From contig NZ_LT607423.1 in assembly GCF_900095225.1 (NCBI RefSeq), forward strand, positions 103,991 to 167,990: 64,000 nucleotides of DNA, in the 5' to 3' direction. The position numbers and the translations under genes were made by a program. The notes under the pieces are model-generated. The model worked only from the letters and a program-made list of their open reading frames with translations. It did no database searches and had not been told where the DNA came from. Every line of letters starts with the position of its first letter. Within the stretch, counting starts at the first letter, position 1. Of this stretch, positions 16,513 to 25,602 are shown one piece after another. The stretch comes from Pseudomonas sp. UMAB-08. GTDB taxonomy: Bacteria; Pseudomonadota; Gammaproteobacteria; Pseudomonadales; Pseudomonadaceae.

Positions 16513-17865
16513 ATGACCACCTTGAACTCCGAAGTTGTGGGCAAAGCCCCCGTCATCACCAGCATGCAGATCGTTCCCGTGGCCGGCCACGACGGAATGC
16601 TCCTGAACCTGAGCGGCGCTCATGGGCCGTTTTTCACCCGCAACATCGTGATCCTCAAGGACAACGCAGGGCATACCGGCGTCGGCGAAGTACCGGGCGG
16701 CGAACGCATCCGCCAGACCCTGGAAGACGCCCGCTCGTTGGTCGTCGGCAACCCGATTGGCACGTACCAAAAGATTCTCAATCAGGTACGCCAGACGTTC
16801 GCCGAGCGTGACTCCGGCGGCCGAGGCCTGCAAACGTTCGACTTGCGCATCACCATCCATGCCGTCACTGGCCTGGAAGCCGCCATGCTGGACTTGCTCG
16901 GCCAGCACCTGGACGTGCCCGTCGCAGCCCTGCTTGGCGAAGGCCAGCAGCGCGACGAAGTGAAGATGCTTGGCTATCTGTTCTACGTTGGTGACCGCAA
17001 CAAGACCGACCTGGCCTACCGCAGCGAACCTGACGCCGACAACGATTGGTTTCGCGTGCGCCATGAACACGCCATGACGGCTGAAGCCGTGGTGCGCCTG
17101 GCTGAAGCGGCCCACGCAAAATATGGCTTCAAAGACTTCAAACTCAAGGGCGGCGTGTTGCGCGGCGAAGAGGAGATCGAAGCGGTTACCGCCCTCGCCG
17201 AACGCTTCCCGGACGCACGCATCACCCTGGACCCCAACGGCGCCTGGTCGCTGAAAGAGGCGATCCGTCTATGCCGCGACCAGCATCATGTGCTGGCCTA
17301 CGCCGAAGACCCCTGCGGCGCGGAAAACGGTTTTTCCGGTCGCGAAGTCATGGCCGAGTTTCGTCGCGCCACGGGCATGAAGACCGCCACCAACATGATC
17401 GCCACCGATTGGCGCGAAATGGGCCATGCGATCCAGTTGCAGTCAGTCGACATCCCGCTGGCCGACCCGCATTTCTGGACCATGCAAGGTTCCGTCCGCG
17501 TGGCGCAGATGTGCAACGAATGGGGCCTGACCTGGGGCTCGCATTCGAATAACCACTTCGACATCTCCCTGGCAATGTTCACCCACGTCGCAGCGGCGGC
17601 ACCGGGCGACATCACTGCCATCGACACCCACTGGATCTGGCAGGACGGGCAACGCCTGACCAAAGCCCCGCTGCAGATCGTCGACGGCTGCGTGCAAGTA
17701 CCGAAAAAACCGGGGCTGGGCGTTGAGTTGGACATGGACCAGCTCGCTCAGGCTCACGAGCTGTACAAGGGCATGGGGCTGGGCGCGAGGGATGACAGCG
17801 TGGCCATGCAGTTTCTGATTCCAGGCTGGTCGTTCAATAACAAGCGTCCGTGCCTTGTTCGTTAA
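16513..17865 (+). CDS. gudD: Glucarate dehydratase
   Basis: The 450-aa enolase-superfamily enzyme dehydrates D-glucarate (and L-idarate) to 5-keto-4-deoxy-D-glucarate in the cytoplasm. Visible active-site elements are FKDFKLKGGVLRGEEE (the KxK pair), ITLDPNGAWSL (metal-binding Asp and Asn), YAEDPCG (metal-binding Glu), TNMIATDW and the general-base His in WGSHSNNHFDIS. Length and sequence match the GudD family closely. AGGA precedes ATG 16513. The next enzyme, KdgD or GarL, is not in the window. Confidence 0.94.
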   Translation: MTTLNSEVVGKAPVITSMQIVPVAGHDGMLLNLSGAHGPFFTRNIVILKDNAGHTGVGEVPGGERIRQTLEDARSLVVGNPIGTYQKILNQVRQTFAERDSGGRGLQTFDLRITIHAVTGLEAAMLDLLGQHLDVPVAALLGEGQQRDEVKMLGYLFYVGDRNKTDLAYRSEPDADNDWFRVRHEHAMTAEAVVRLAEAAHAKYGFKDFKLKGGVLRGEEEIEAVTALAERFPDARITLDPNGAWSLKEAIRLCRDQHHVLAYAEDPCGAENGFSGREVMAEFRRATGMKTATNMIATDWREMGHAIQLQSVDIPLADPHFWTMQGSVRVAQMCNEWGLTWGSHSNNHFDISLAMFTHVAAAAPGDITAIDTHWIWQDGQRLTKAPLQIVDGCVQVPKKPGLGVELDMDQLAQAHELYKGMGLGARDDSVAMQFLIPGWSFNNKRPCLVR

Positions 17866-17916
17866 GTTGCAGAGGCGATAAGTTGCACGTGCGGTAAGGC
17901 TATTGCCAACGTGGCG

Positions 17917-17951
17917 AACGGCGCGGAATCACTTCCGCGCCGTTTTTTCTT
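17917..17951 (+). terminator. Rho-independent terminator after gudPD
   Basis: AACGGCGCGGAA (17917-17928), loop TCAC, then TTCCGCGCCGTT (17933-17944) form a perfect 12-bp stem followed by TTTTCTT. It ends about 85 bases after the gudD stop and closes the gudPD operon. Confidence 0.9.
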
Positions 17952-18005
17952 CTGGCGCAGAGGCCGTGCTAAGGTTCGCGCAGACCCTGACTGCGATGCC
18001 CTCCG

Positions 18006-18659
18006 ATGCCCCATCTCGTCCATACCCACCCTCGCCTGACCGCTGCGGCACTGCTCGGTTGTGTCGGTGGTTTTCTTTCCAGCTACGTTGTTCCCGACCT
18101 CGCGCCCACCACTCAAATATTGATTGGCTGGAACGCTGGGGTCTGGACCTATCTGATCCTGATGATCTGGCTGACGTTTCGCGCACAGGCAGAGGATGTC
18201 AAACGCTTCGCTATTATTGAGGACGAAAATGCCGGGCTGGTGCTGGCGACGGTATGCGTGGCAGCGATTGCCAGCCTTGCCGCCATCGCTCTGGAGCTGG
18301 TCGGCAGCAAGGACTTGAGTGCCCATGACAAGGCTCTGCACTACGGTTTTACTGGCTTGACCGTCGTCGGCTCCTGGTTGCTCACCGGCGTGATTTTCAG
18401 CCTGCATTACGCGCGCCTATTCTACACCGCCACCACCAAGGAACCCCCTCTGCGCTTTGCCGATGGCGAGAAAAAACCGGACTATTGGGACTTTCTCTAC
18501 TTCTCGTTCACCATCAGCGTCGCCGTACAAACAGCAGACGTTGGCGTCGCAAGCAGAGACATGCGCAAAACCGTGCTGGCTCAGTCACTGATCGGCTTTT
18601 TGTTCAACACCGCTATTCTGGGGTTCTCGATCAACATCGCAGCAGGGCTGTTTGGTTGA
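18006..18659 (+). CDS. DUF1345 membrane protein
   Basis: The 217-aa protein has about five hydrophobic segments. It shows the DUF1345 hallmarks: ALHYGFTGLTVVGSWLLTGVIFSLHYARLFY, then DYWDFLYFSFTISVAVQTADVGVASRDMRK and a final span LIGFLFNTAILGFSINIAAGLF. The C-terminal half resembles the pore region of two-TM ion channels (TADVG-like filter position), but no function is established for the family. The start at 18006 places the first span right after a short polar N-terminus. Confidence 0.82.
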   Translation: MPHLVHTHPRLTAAALLGCVGGFLSSYVVPDLAPTTQILIGWNAGVWTYLILMIWLTFRAQAEDVKRFAIIEDENAGLVLATVCVAAIASLAAIALELVGSKDLSAHDKALHYGFTGLTVVGSWLLTGVIFSLHYARLFYTATTKEPPLRFADGEKKPDYWDFLYFSFTISVAVQTADVGVASRDMRKTVLAQSLIGFLFNTAILGFSINIAAGLFG

Positions 18660-18746
18660 GTGGAGCCCTGTTTCGATCGCAGGCTACCCGGCGGCACGGC
18701 TAGTCCCGCGAATAATCCCACTGTGTTTTTGACGAGGAAAACCTCA

Positions 18747-19712
18747 ATGACTGAACATTCCCTCTTACAGATCGCCGTGCTCGATGACTGGCAATCGGTG
18801 GCGAATAACGTGGTGGACTGGACCGTTCTCGACGCCATCGGCAAAGTCCGTTTCCTGCATGAGTTCCCGGCAGATACCGCCAGCATGGTGGCGCGCCTGG
18901 AGTCGTTTGACGTGGTGTGTGTCATGCGTGAACGCACCCTGTTCAACGAAGCCTTGTTGAGCCAGTTGCCGCGCCTGAAATTATTGGTCACTGGCGGCAT
19001 GCGCAATGCCGCCATCGACCTCCCGGCGGCCGCACGATTGGGCATTCAGGTGTGTGGCACTGACAGCTACAAGAACGCCGCCCCGGAAATGACCTGGGCC
19101 CTGATCATGGGAATTACCCGCAACCTGGTGGGCGAAGCCAATTCGTTGCGCGAGGGCGGCTGGCAGATCGGCCTGGGCGGCGATTTGTACGGCAAAACCT
19201 TGGGGATTCTCGGCCTCGGCAGCATCGGCAAATGGATTGCACGCTATGGCCAGGCCTTTGGCATGCGGGTTATCGCCTGGAGCGAAAACCTCACGGCCGA
19301 GCGCGCAGCGGAATCGGGCGTGACGTACGTCAGCAAGCAAGCGCTGTTTGAACAGGCGGATGTATTGTCGGTGCACCTGGTGCTCAGCGACCGCAGTCGT
19401 GGGATAGTCGATGCACAGGCGCTGAGCTGGATGAAACCCACCGCGTACCTGATCAACACCGCACGCGGACCGATCATCGACGAAGCGGCATTGATCAACG
19501 CGCTGCAACACCGCCGAATCGCCGGGGCAGCGCTGGATGTGTATGAACCGGAACCCCTGCCCGCCGACCATCCATTCCGGCACATGGACAACGTGCTGGC
19601 GACCCCGCACATCGGCTATGTCACCGAGAACAATTACCGGACCTTCTTCAGTCAAATGATCGAAGACATCCAGGCCTGGCACGGTGGCAAACCGATTCGG
19701 GTGTTTGATTGA
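18747..19712 (+). CDS. D-2-hydroxyacid dehydrogenase family protein
   Basis: This 321-aa NAD(P)-dependent oxidoreductase resembles phosphoglycerate dehydrogenases. It carries GILGLGSIGKWIARYGQAFGM (Rossmann nucleotide site), DVLSVHLVLSDRSRGIVDAQAL, MKPTAYLINTARGPIIDEAAL (catalytic Arg region), ALDVYEPEPLPADHPF (Glu) and the catalytic His in ATPHIGYVTE. ATG 18747 has GAGGA upstream, giving a family-like N-terminus. The substrate cannot be assigned. Confidence 0.88.
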   Translation: MTEHSLLQIAVLDDWQSVANNVVDWTVLDAIGKVRFLHEFPADTASMVARLESFDVVCVMRERTLFNEALLSQLPRLKLLVTGGMRNAAIDLPAAARLGIQVCGTDSYKNAAPEMTWALIMGITRNLVGEANSLREGGWQIGLGGDLYGKTLGILGLGSIGKWIARYGQAFGMRVIAWSENLTAERAAESGVTYVSKQALFEQADVLSVHLVLSDRSRGIVDAQALSWMKPTAYLINTARGPIIDEAALINALQHRRIAGAALDVYEPEPLPADHPFRHMDNVLATPHIGYVTENNYRTFFSQMIEDIQAWHGGKPIRVFD

Positions 19713-19743
19713 TCATGACGGTCGGGACAAGCGTGCGCAGCAC

Positions 19744-20232
19744 CTACTCGCCCAACGCAAAACTCTTCAGGGTTTCGCCATCCAGCCGGTAGCGAACCCA
19801 CTCATCCTGCGATGCGGCGCCGATGGCTTTATAAAAATCGATAGCCGGCGTGTTCCAGTCCAGCACGCTCCATTCGAAACGACCACAACCGCTGTCGTAC
19901 GCCAGTTTCGCCAGATACCGGAGCATTTTTTTGCCCGCCCCGCCACCACGATGGCTGGCCGAGATGAACAGGTCTTCCAGGTACAAGCCCTTGCGCCCCT
20001 GCCAAGTGGAATAGCTCAAGAAGTACACGGCGAAACCAATCGGCTGATCGTCTGACAGGCAGATCAAAGCCCGTGCTGGCGACGGCTCATCGAACAGGCT
20101 GCGCTCGATGTCCGCCACACTGGCCAATACTTCGTGCTCGGCCTTCTCGTAGATCGCCAGTTCAGTGATAAAACCCAGAATAACCCCGGCATCGGCCCTG
20201 GTCGCTTCGCGGATATGGATGCTCACGGTCAC
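19744..20232 (-). CDS. GNAT family N-acetyltransferase
   Basis: This 162-aa acetyl-CoA-dependent acetyltransferase has IREATRADAGVILGFI at the start, LYLEDLFISASHRGGGAGKKMLRYLAKLA (the acetyl-CoA R/Q-x-x-G-x-G/A loop appears as HRGGGAG) and WSVLDWNTPAIDFYKAIGA near the end. The pattern LYLEDLFV...RG.G.GK resembles diamine/spermidine acetyltransferases, but the substrate is not certain. It is convergent with the dehydrogenase gene upstream. Confidence 0.88.
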   Translation of the reverse strand: MTVSIHIREATRADAGVILGFITELAIYEKAEHEVLASVADIERSLFDEPSPARALICLSDDQPIGFAVYFLSYSTWQGRKGLYLEDLFISASHRGGGAGKKMLRYLAKLAYDSGCGRFEWSVLDWNTPAIDFYKAIGAASQDEWVRYRLDGETLKSFALGE

Positions 20233-20377
20233 GCTCCTGAATTGAAAGGTTCTACTTAACGAAATGCTCTTACCCCGAAGGGCGAACGCTCAGCAGCGGA
20301 TTGTGTCTTAACCCTCAGTGCCGTGCAGCATTCGATGCACGACTTAGCGATGTTATTGAACTCGACCCGAGGCGCTT

Positions 20378-21280
20378 ATGGACCGTAAAGAAGATGGCAA
20401 GACCCCAGGTCTGTCCGCTGAAGAAGAAAGAGAGGTCGACAAGAACCAGCCCCCGCGTGCCGCCGTGCTGCACGAAACCATTCGCCTCCAGGGTGATCAG
20501 GAGCTGGAACGCAGCATCGCCGCCCTTTGGTGGTCGGCCCTTGCCGCCGGTCTGACCATGGGTTTGTCACTGATGGCCATGGGGCTGTTCAATGCACGGC
20601 TGCCCGCCAGCGAGGCCAGCAAAGTGATCGCCAGCCTGGGGTATTCGGCGGGGTTTCTTGCGGTAATTCTGGCGCGTCAGCAGTTGTTCACCGAAAACAC
20701 CCTGACCGCCGTGCTCCCGGTGATGACCAAGCCAACACTGGGCAACTTCGGTCGGCTCTTGCGTTTGTGGGGCGTGGTGCTGGTCGGCAACCTGACCGGT
20801 ACCCTGCTGGTGGCCTACGTCATGCTGCACTTGCCGATTTTCGATGCAAAAACCGATGCAGCGTTTCTCGATATTGGCCGCAAGGTCATGGAAAACAGCG
20901 CGAGCCAGATGTTTTCCAAAGGCATCATTTCCGGCTGGATGATCGCCACCATGGTCTGGATGATCCCGTCCATGGAGAGCGCGAAAATCTGGATCATCAT
21001 CCTCATCACCTACCTGATGGCCTTGGGCGATTTCACCCACATCGTCGTCGGTTCGGCCGAGGTTTCATACCTGGTGTTCGCCGGTCAACTGCCGTGGAAA
21101 GACTTCTGGCTGATCTTTGCCGGGCCGACCCTGGCCGGCAACATTATCGGCGGCAGCTTTATTTTCGCCCTGATCAGCCATGCCCAAATCCGCAGTGAAA
21201 GCGGTCCGCCCAAACAACAAGGAAGCAAGGACCGGGGTCAGCCTGACAAACACAAGAATGAAGAGATCAAGCGCGGATAA
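20378..21280 (+). CDS. Formate/nitrite transporter family protein (YfdC-like)
   Basis: This 300-aa inner-membrane protein has six spans after a charged 50-residue N-terminus. Family features include ALWWSALAAGLTMGLSLMAMGLF, LARQQLFTENTLTAVLPV, LWGVVLVGNLTGTLLVAY, GIISGWMIATMVWMIP and GPTLAGNIIGGSFIFALISHAQI. These fit the FNT pentameric channel family, specifically the YfdC-like branch whose cargo is unknown. ATG 20378 follows GAGGCGCTT. No formate or nitrite enzyme is adjacent. Confidence 0.85.
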   Translation: MDRKEDGKTPGLSAEEEREVDKNQPPRAAVLHETIRLQGDQELERSIAALWWSALAAGLTMGLSLMAMGLFNARLPASEASKVIASLGYSAGFLAVILARQQLFTENTLTAVLPVMTKPTLGNFGRLLRLWGVVLVGNLTGTLLVAYVMLHLPIFDAKTDAAFLDIGRKVMENSASQMFSKGIISGWMIATMVWMIPSMESAKIWIIILITYLMALGDFTHIVVGSAEVSYLVFAGQLPWKDFWLIFAGPTLAGNIIGGSFIFALISHAQIRSESGPPKQQGSKDRGQPDKHKNEEIKRG

Positions 21281-21314
21281 GAACGCGCGCCTATCTGGAA
21301 ACGGAACGTCGCGC

Positions 21315-21419
21315 CTCAACGCTGCTAACGGCAAATTGTTAGGCAAAGGCGGCGCGACCGAGCTGTTGGGGCTTAAACCGACGACATTGGCTTCGCGGTT
21401 AAAGCGGTTGGTTATTGAG
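21315..21419 (+). pseudogene. Remnant of a sigma-54 activator Fis-type HTH
   Basis: The frame reads LNAANGKLLGKGGATELLGL, then KPTTLASRLKRLVIE, before running into unrelated residues and a stop. This matches the C-terminal DNA-binding end of FhlA/NorR-type sigma-54 activators (G-x-GGAAE-LGL-PTTL-SR-KRLGI). There is no AAA+ domain upstream and no ribosome binding site. It is a decayed fragment of about 35 codons in the 324-base gap between the FNT gene and the MFS gene; nothing else in that gap is recognisable. Confidence 0.6.
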
Positions 21420-21604
21420 TTGGAAAACGGAAATAAAGGGCAAGTACCCCATCATTATTTTCAGGAATAGTCGCTATCACCCTCGCACCCCTTCTTACTT
21501 CGCGGCAGAACAATTAGCCTGCGCGCAATCTATTACCAGACAGCCTTTCGCGCGCGTGTTGCAGGCGTGTTTGGCTCACTTGTCCGCCCGAGAACGCTTT
21601 TCTT

Positions 21605-22822
21605 ATGAGTACCACGACCCAAACCCGCCACGCCGAGGCCCCCACGATGACGCGAGGCATGGTGATGCTGTTCGCGTTTTGCTGTGGCGCTATCGTCGGC
21701 AATATCTATTACGCCCAGCCCATCATCGAGCTGATTGCGCCGGACATCGGCCTGTCCAGCACCATGGCCAGCGTGATCGTGTCGCTGACCCAGATCGGCT
21801 ATGCGCTTGGGCTGTTCTTCCTGGTGCCGCTGGGTGATTTGCTGGAGAACCGACGGTTGATGATCATGACTTCGCTGTTGGCCATCATCAGCTTGTTGGG
21901 CGCAGCGTTCAGTCAACAACCGAATGTGTTTTTGCTTGCGTCGTTGTTGGTGGGGTTCAGTTCAGTGTCGGTGCAAATCCTGATCCCGCTGGCAGCGCAT
22001 CTGGCACCGGAGGAATCCCGAGGTCGGGTCGTTGGCGGGATCATGGGCGGGTTACTGCTGGGGATTCTGCTGGCGCGGCCACTGTCCAGCGTGATCGCCG
22101 ACCACTTCGGCTGGCGAGCGGTGTTTGTCTCGGCATCGGTACTGATGATGATCATCAGTGTGGTGCTCGCCACCACCATGCCCAAACGCCAACCTGACCA
22201 TAGCGCCTCGTACGGGCAACTGCTGTTTTCGCTGTGGACCTTGCTGCGTACGCAACCCGTGTTACGTCAGCGGGCGTTCTACCAAGGGTTGATGTTTGCT
22301 GCGTTCAGCCTGTTCTGGACCGCCGTGCCGCTGGAGCTGGCACGCAACCATGGCCTGTCGCAGACACAAATCGCCTTGTTCGCACTGGTCGGGGCCATCG
22401 GCGCGATCGCAGCGCCCATCAGTGGGCGTCTGGCCGATGCCGGCCACACCCGCGTTGCCAGCCTCGGGGCATTGGTCCTGGCGGCCTTGAGTTTCCTGCC
22501 GACGCTTATTCACCCTGTTTACAGCGTGATCGGGCTGGCTGTGACCGGTGTGGTCCTGGACTTCTGCGTGCAGATGAACATGGTACTAGGCCAGCGTGCG
22601 GTCTACGCCCTGGATGCCACCAGCCGCAGCCGCCTGAATGCGCTGTACATGACCAGTATTTTCATCGGCGGGGCCTTCGGCTCGGCGATTGCCAGTGTGC
22701 TGTATGACCACGGCGGCTGGCTGTGGATCGTCGTTGCCGGCAGCGCGTTCCCGGTGGTAGCGCTGCTCAGTTTCCTGAAAAACGCGTCAGGCGAACGGCG
22801 CGACGCTGTCATCGCTGGCTGA
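21605..22822 (+). CDS. MFS transporter (YnfM/NepI-like)
   Basis: The 405-aa protein has about 12 spans. FCCGAIVGNIYYAQPIIELIA in helix 1 and IGYALGLFFLVPLGDLLENRRLM (motif A-like loop) place it with YnfM-type predicted arabinose/purine-nucleoside efflux proteins. LAPEESRGRVVGGIMGGLLLGILLARPLSS is the helix 4-5 segment. The substrate is unknown. No clear ribosome binding site precedes ATG 21605. It is convergent with lpdV. Confidence 0.85.
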   Translation: MSTTTQTRHAEAPTMTRGMVMLFAFCCGAIVGNIYYAQPIIELIAPDIGLSSTMASVIVSLTQIGYALGLFFLVPLGDLLENRRLMIMTSLLAIISLLGAAFSQQPNVFLLASLLVGFSSVSVQILIPLAAHLAPEESRGRVVGGIMGGLLLGILLARPLSSVIADHFGWRAVFVSASVLMMIISVVLATTMPKRQPDHSASYGQLLFSLWTLLRTQPVLRQRAFYQGLMFAAFSLFWTAVPLELARNHGLSQTQIALFALVGAIGAIAAPISGRLADAGHTRVASLGALVLAALSFLPTLIHPVYSVIGLAVTGVVLDFCVQMNMVLGQRAVYALDATSRSRLNALYMTSIFIGGAFGSAIASVLYDHGGWLWIVVAGSAFPVVALLSFLKNASGERRDAVIAG

Positions 22823-22850
22823 TCAGCGCATTGACCCGTCCTGAAAATGA

Positions 22851-22904
22851 GGGGCGCCCGGCTCGAAGCCTTCGCGCACTAAACTGCGCGTACCGGGGCG
22901 CCCC
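22851..22904. terminator. Nested stem-loop between convergent genes
   Basis: GGGGCGCCCGG (22851-22861) pairs with CCGGGGCGCCCC (22893-22904) with a one-base bulge. Inside it CGCGCA/TGCGCG (22873-22878, 22885-22890) forms a second hairpin. It fills the gap between the convergent MFS and lpdV genes and could stop transcription from both sides, although neither side shows a T-run. A REP-type repeat is the alternative. Confidence 0.45.
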
Positions 22905-22918
22905 ACAGGTTCAGATCG

Positions 22919-24310
22919 TCAGAGATGCAACGCATGCCCCAACGCACGCAACGCCGCTTCCTGGACCGCTTCGCCGAGTGTCGGGTGAGCGTGGATGGTG
23001 CCTGCGATGTCTTCCAGGCGAGCGCCCATTTCCAGGGATTGGGCAAAGGCCGTGGACAGCTCTGACACGCCGACCCCAACTGCTTGCCAGCCGAGGATCA
23101 GGTGATTGTCACTTCGTGCGACCACTCGCACGAAACCGCTTTTCGATTCCAGAGTCATCGCCCGGCCATTGGCCGCGAACGGGAAGTTGGCGACCAGCAC
23201 CTCCAACCCTTCGGCCTTGGCCTCCTGAGGCGTCTTGCCGACCACCACCAGTTCTGGATCGGTGAAGCACACGGCGGCAATCGCCACGGGATTGAATTCG
23301 CGCTGTTTGCCGGCGACCAGCTCTGCAACCATTTCGCCTTGAGCCATGGCGCGGTGAGCGAGCATCGGCTCCCCCGCCAGATCGCCGATGGCCCAGACAT
23401 TGCGCATGCTGGTCTGGCAACGCTCGTCGATCTTGATTGCCGCGCCGTTCATGTCCAGCGCCAAGGCTTCGAGGCTCCAGCCTTGGGTATGCGGACGACG
23501 ACCGACAGCGACCAACACCTGATCAGCTTCCAGCGCCAGCGTCTCGCCCTCTGGATTGCACACCTGCAAGGTCTGCGTGGCCGGGTCGAAACCTTCGACG
23601 CTGTGCTGCAGGTACAGCTTCACACCGAGGGTTTTCAGGGTCTCGGCAATCGGCTGGGTCAGTTCCTGATCGTAAGCCGGCAAGATCCGGTCGCGGGCCT
23701 CGACCACGCTGACGTCGGCGCCCAATTTGCTGTAGGCAATGCCCAGTTCCAGACCAATATAACCGGCACCGACCACGATCAAGCGCTTGGGGATGGCGCT
23801 GGGTGTCAGCGCTTCAGTGGACGAAATGATCGGCCCACCGAGGGGCAGCATCGGCAGATTGACCGAGGTCGACCCGGTGGCCAGCAGCAGGTGCTCGCAC
23901 TGAATACGCATGCCAGCGCCTTCAACCTCGACGGTCTTGCCGTCAATGATGCGCGCCCAGCCGTGAATGACCTGAACCTTGTTTTTCTTCAGCAAGGCCG
24001 CGACGCCCGAGGTCAAGCGGTCAACGATGCCGTTCTTCCAGTTCACGCTTTGGCCAATGTCCAGCGTGGGCGGCTGGACACTGATGCCCAGCGACGAGCC
24101 TTGACTGAAGCGCGTGGTCTGATGGAACTGTTCAGCGACGTGGATCAGCGCCTTGGACGGTATGCAGCCGACGTTCAGGCAGGTGCCACCCAATGTCTGG
24201 CCTTCGATCAAAATAGTCGGTATGCCCAACTGCCCGGCACGAATCGCCGCGACATAACCGCCGGGGCCGCCGCCGATGATCAGCAAGGTGGTGCTCAGAG
24301 TCTGCTGCAT
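22919..24310 (-). CDS. lpdV: Dihydrolipoyl dehydrogenase, E3 of the branched-chain keto acid complex
   Basis: This 463-aa flavoprotein reoxidises the lipoyl groups of BkdB using FAD, a redox disulfide and NAD+. Visible elements are LLIIGGGPGGYVAAIRAGQLG (FAD), GGTCLNVGCIPSKALIH (CxxxxC disulfide), VVGAGYIGLELG (NAD), VWAIGDLAGEPMLAHRA and the C-terminal HAHPTLGEAVQEAAL (catalytic His-Glu). The start at 24310 follows GGAGTAATC and lies two bases after the bkdB stop. It is the last gene of the bkd operon. Confidence 0.95.
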   Translation of the reverse strand: MQQTLSTTLLIIGGGPGGYVAAIRAGQLGIPTILIEGQTLGGTCLNVGCIPSKALIHVAEQFHQTTRFSQGSSLGISVQPPTLDIGQSVNWKNGIVDRLTSGVAALLKKNKVQVIHGWARIIDGKTVEVEGAGMRIQCEHLLLATGSTSVNLPMLPLGGPIISSTEALTPSAIPKRLIVVGAGYIGLELGIAYSKLGADVSVVEARDRILPAYDQELTQPIAETLKTLGVKLYLQHSVEGFDPATQTLQVCNPEGETLALEADQVLVAVGRRPHTQGWSLEALALDMNGAAIKIDERCQTSMRNVWAIGDLAGEPMLAHRAMAQGEMVAELVAGKQREFNPVAIAAVCFTDPELVVVGKTPQEAKAEGLEVLVANFPFAANGRAMTLESKSGFVRVVARSDNHLILGWQAVGVGVSELSTAFAQSLEMGARLEDIAGTIHAHPTLGEAVQEAALRALGHALHL

Positions 24311-24312
24311 GA

Positions 24313-25602
24313 TTACTCCACAAACAGGGTGGCGGGTTGTTCGAGCAAGCCACAAATGGCCTGGATGAATTGCGCCGCGTCCATGCCATCGACCACGCGA
24401 TGATCGAAGGAGCTGGAGAGGTTCATCATTTTTCGAATCACGATCTGGCCTTTAATCACCATCGGCCGCTCGACGATGCGATTGACGCCGACGATGGCCA
24501 CTTCCGGCAGATTAAGTACCGGCGTACTGACGATGCCGCCCAATGCGCCGAGGCTGGTCAGGGTAATCGTGGAACCGGACATCTCCTCGCGACTGGCTTT
24601 GCCTGTACGTGCCGCGCTGGCCAGACGGGAGATTTCCTCAGCGTTGGCCCACAGGCTGCGGGCTTCGGCGTGACGGACCACGGGCACCATCAGGCCGTTA
24701 TCGCTTTGGGTCGCGACACCGACATGCACCGCGCCGTGACGGGTGATGATTTGCGCCTCATCGTCGTAGCGGGCGTTGATCTGCGGGAAGTCGCGCAGGG
24801 CCACCACCATGGCGCGCACAAGGAACGGCAACAACGTCAGCTTGCCGCGACTGGCACCCCATTTTTCATTGAGGTGAACACGCAGTTCTTCGAGCGCAGT
24901 GACGTCCACTTCTTCGACATAACTGAAGTGCGCCGCGCGGCGTGTCGCGTCTTGCATGCGTTGGGCAATTTTGCGCCGCAGGCCGATCACCGGAATCTGC
25001 TGTTCATCATTGCGCTCTGCGTAAGCGGCTGCGGGGGCAGCGCTGGCCTGCTGGCTCTGCTCGATATACGCGTCCAGATCTTCATGCCGAATGATGCCGG
25101 CCGGACCGCTGCCCTGCACAAAACGCAATTCGATACCCGCATCCAGAGCCCGCTTGCGCACGGCTGGCGAGGCTAACGGACGATCATCGGCCTGACGGGT
25201 AGACCGGGCTTCAAGCGAGCGCTTTACACCGGGGACAGGCGCGGCTTGAGGTTTGGCTTCAGCCACGACGCTGACATCGACCTTGGGCGGAGCGACAGGC
25301 GTTGGCTGATGAGCAGGTTCAGCCACGGCAGTCGAGGCAGTCTCCTTGAGGTTACCGGCGCCTTCGACTTCGATCCGAATCAGCTCACTGCCTACAGCCA
25401 TGACTTCACCGGGCTGCCCACCAAGAGCAATCACCTTGCCGTGTACCGGGGACGGGATATCGACCATCGCCTTGTCGGTCATGACATCGGCCAGCACCTG
25501 GTCTTCAACGACCATATCGCCGACCTTGACGTGCCACTGAGACAATTCGACTTCTGCAATGCCTTCACCAATGTCCGGCATTTTAATAACGTGCGTGCCC
25601 AT
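24313..25602 (-). CDS. bkdB: Branched-chain keto acid dehydrogenase E2 (lipoamide acyltransferase)
   Basis: This 429-aa protein forms the core of the complex. Residues about 1-80 are a lipoyl domain with the lipoylated Lys in MTDKAMVDIPSP. A proline/alanine-rich linker follows, then a peripheral-subunit-binding domain (ASPAVRKRALDAGIELRFVQGSGPAGIIRHEDLDAYI). The catalytic domain ends with SSSFDHRVVDGMDAAQF, holding the His and Asp of acyl transfer. It abuts bkdA2 directly. Confidence 0.96.
   Translation of the reverse strand: MGTHVIKMPDIGEGIAEVELSQWHVKVGDMVVEDQVLADVMTDKAMVDIPSPVHGKVIALGGQPGEVMAVGSELIRIEVEGAGNLKETASTAVAEPAHQPTPVAPPKVDVSVVAEAKPQAAPVPGVKRSLEARSTRQADDRPLASPAVRKRALDAGIELRFVQGSGPAGIIRHEDLDAYIEQSQQASAAPAAAYAERNDEQQIPVIGLRRKIAQRMQDATRRAAHFSYVEEVDVTALEELRVHLNEKWGASRGKLTLLPFLVRAMVVALRDFPQINARYDDEAQIITRHGAVHVGVATQSDNGLMVPVVRHAEARSLWANAEEISRLASAARTGKASREEMSGSTITLTSLGALGGIVSTPVLNLPEVAIVGVNRIVERPMVIKGQIVIRKMMNLSSSFDHRVVDGMDAAQFIQAICGLLEQPATLFVE

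Noticed and set aside
23084..24403. A 439-codon plus-strand frame opposite lpdV
   Set aside because: Shadow of the lpdV codon pattern; lpdV has full catalytic motifs.
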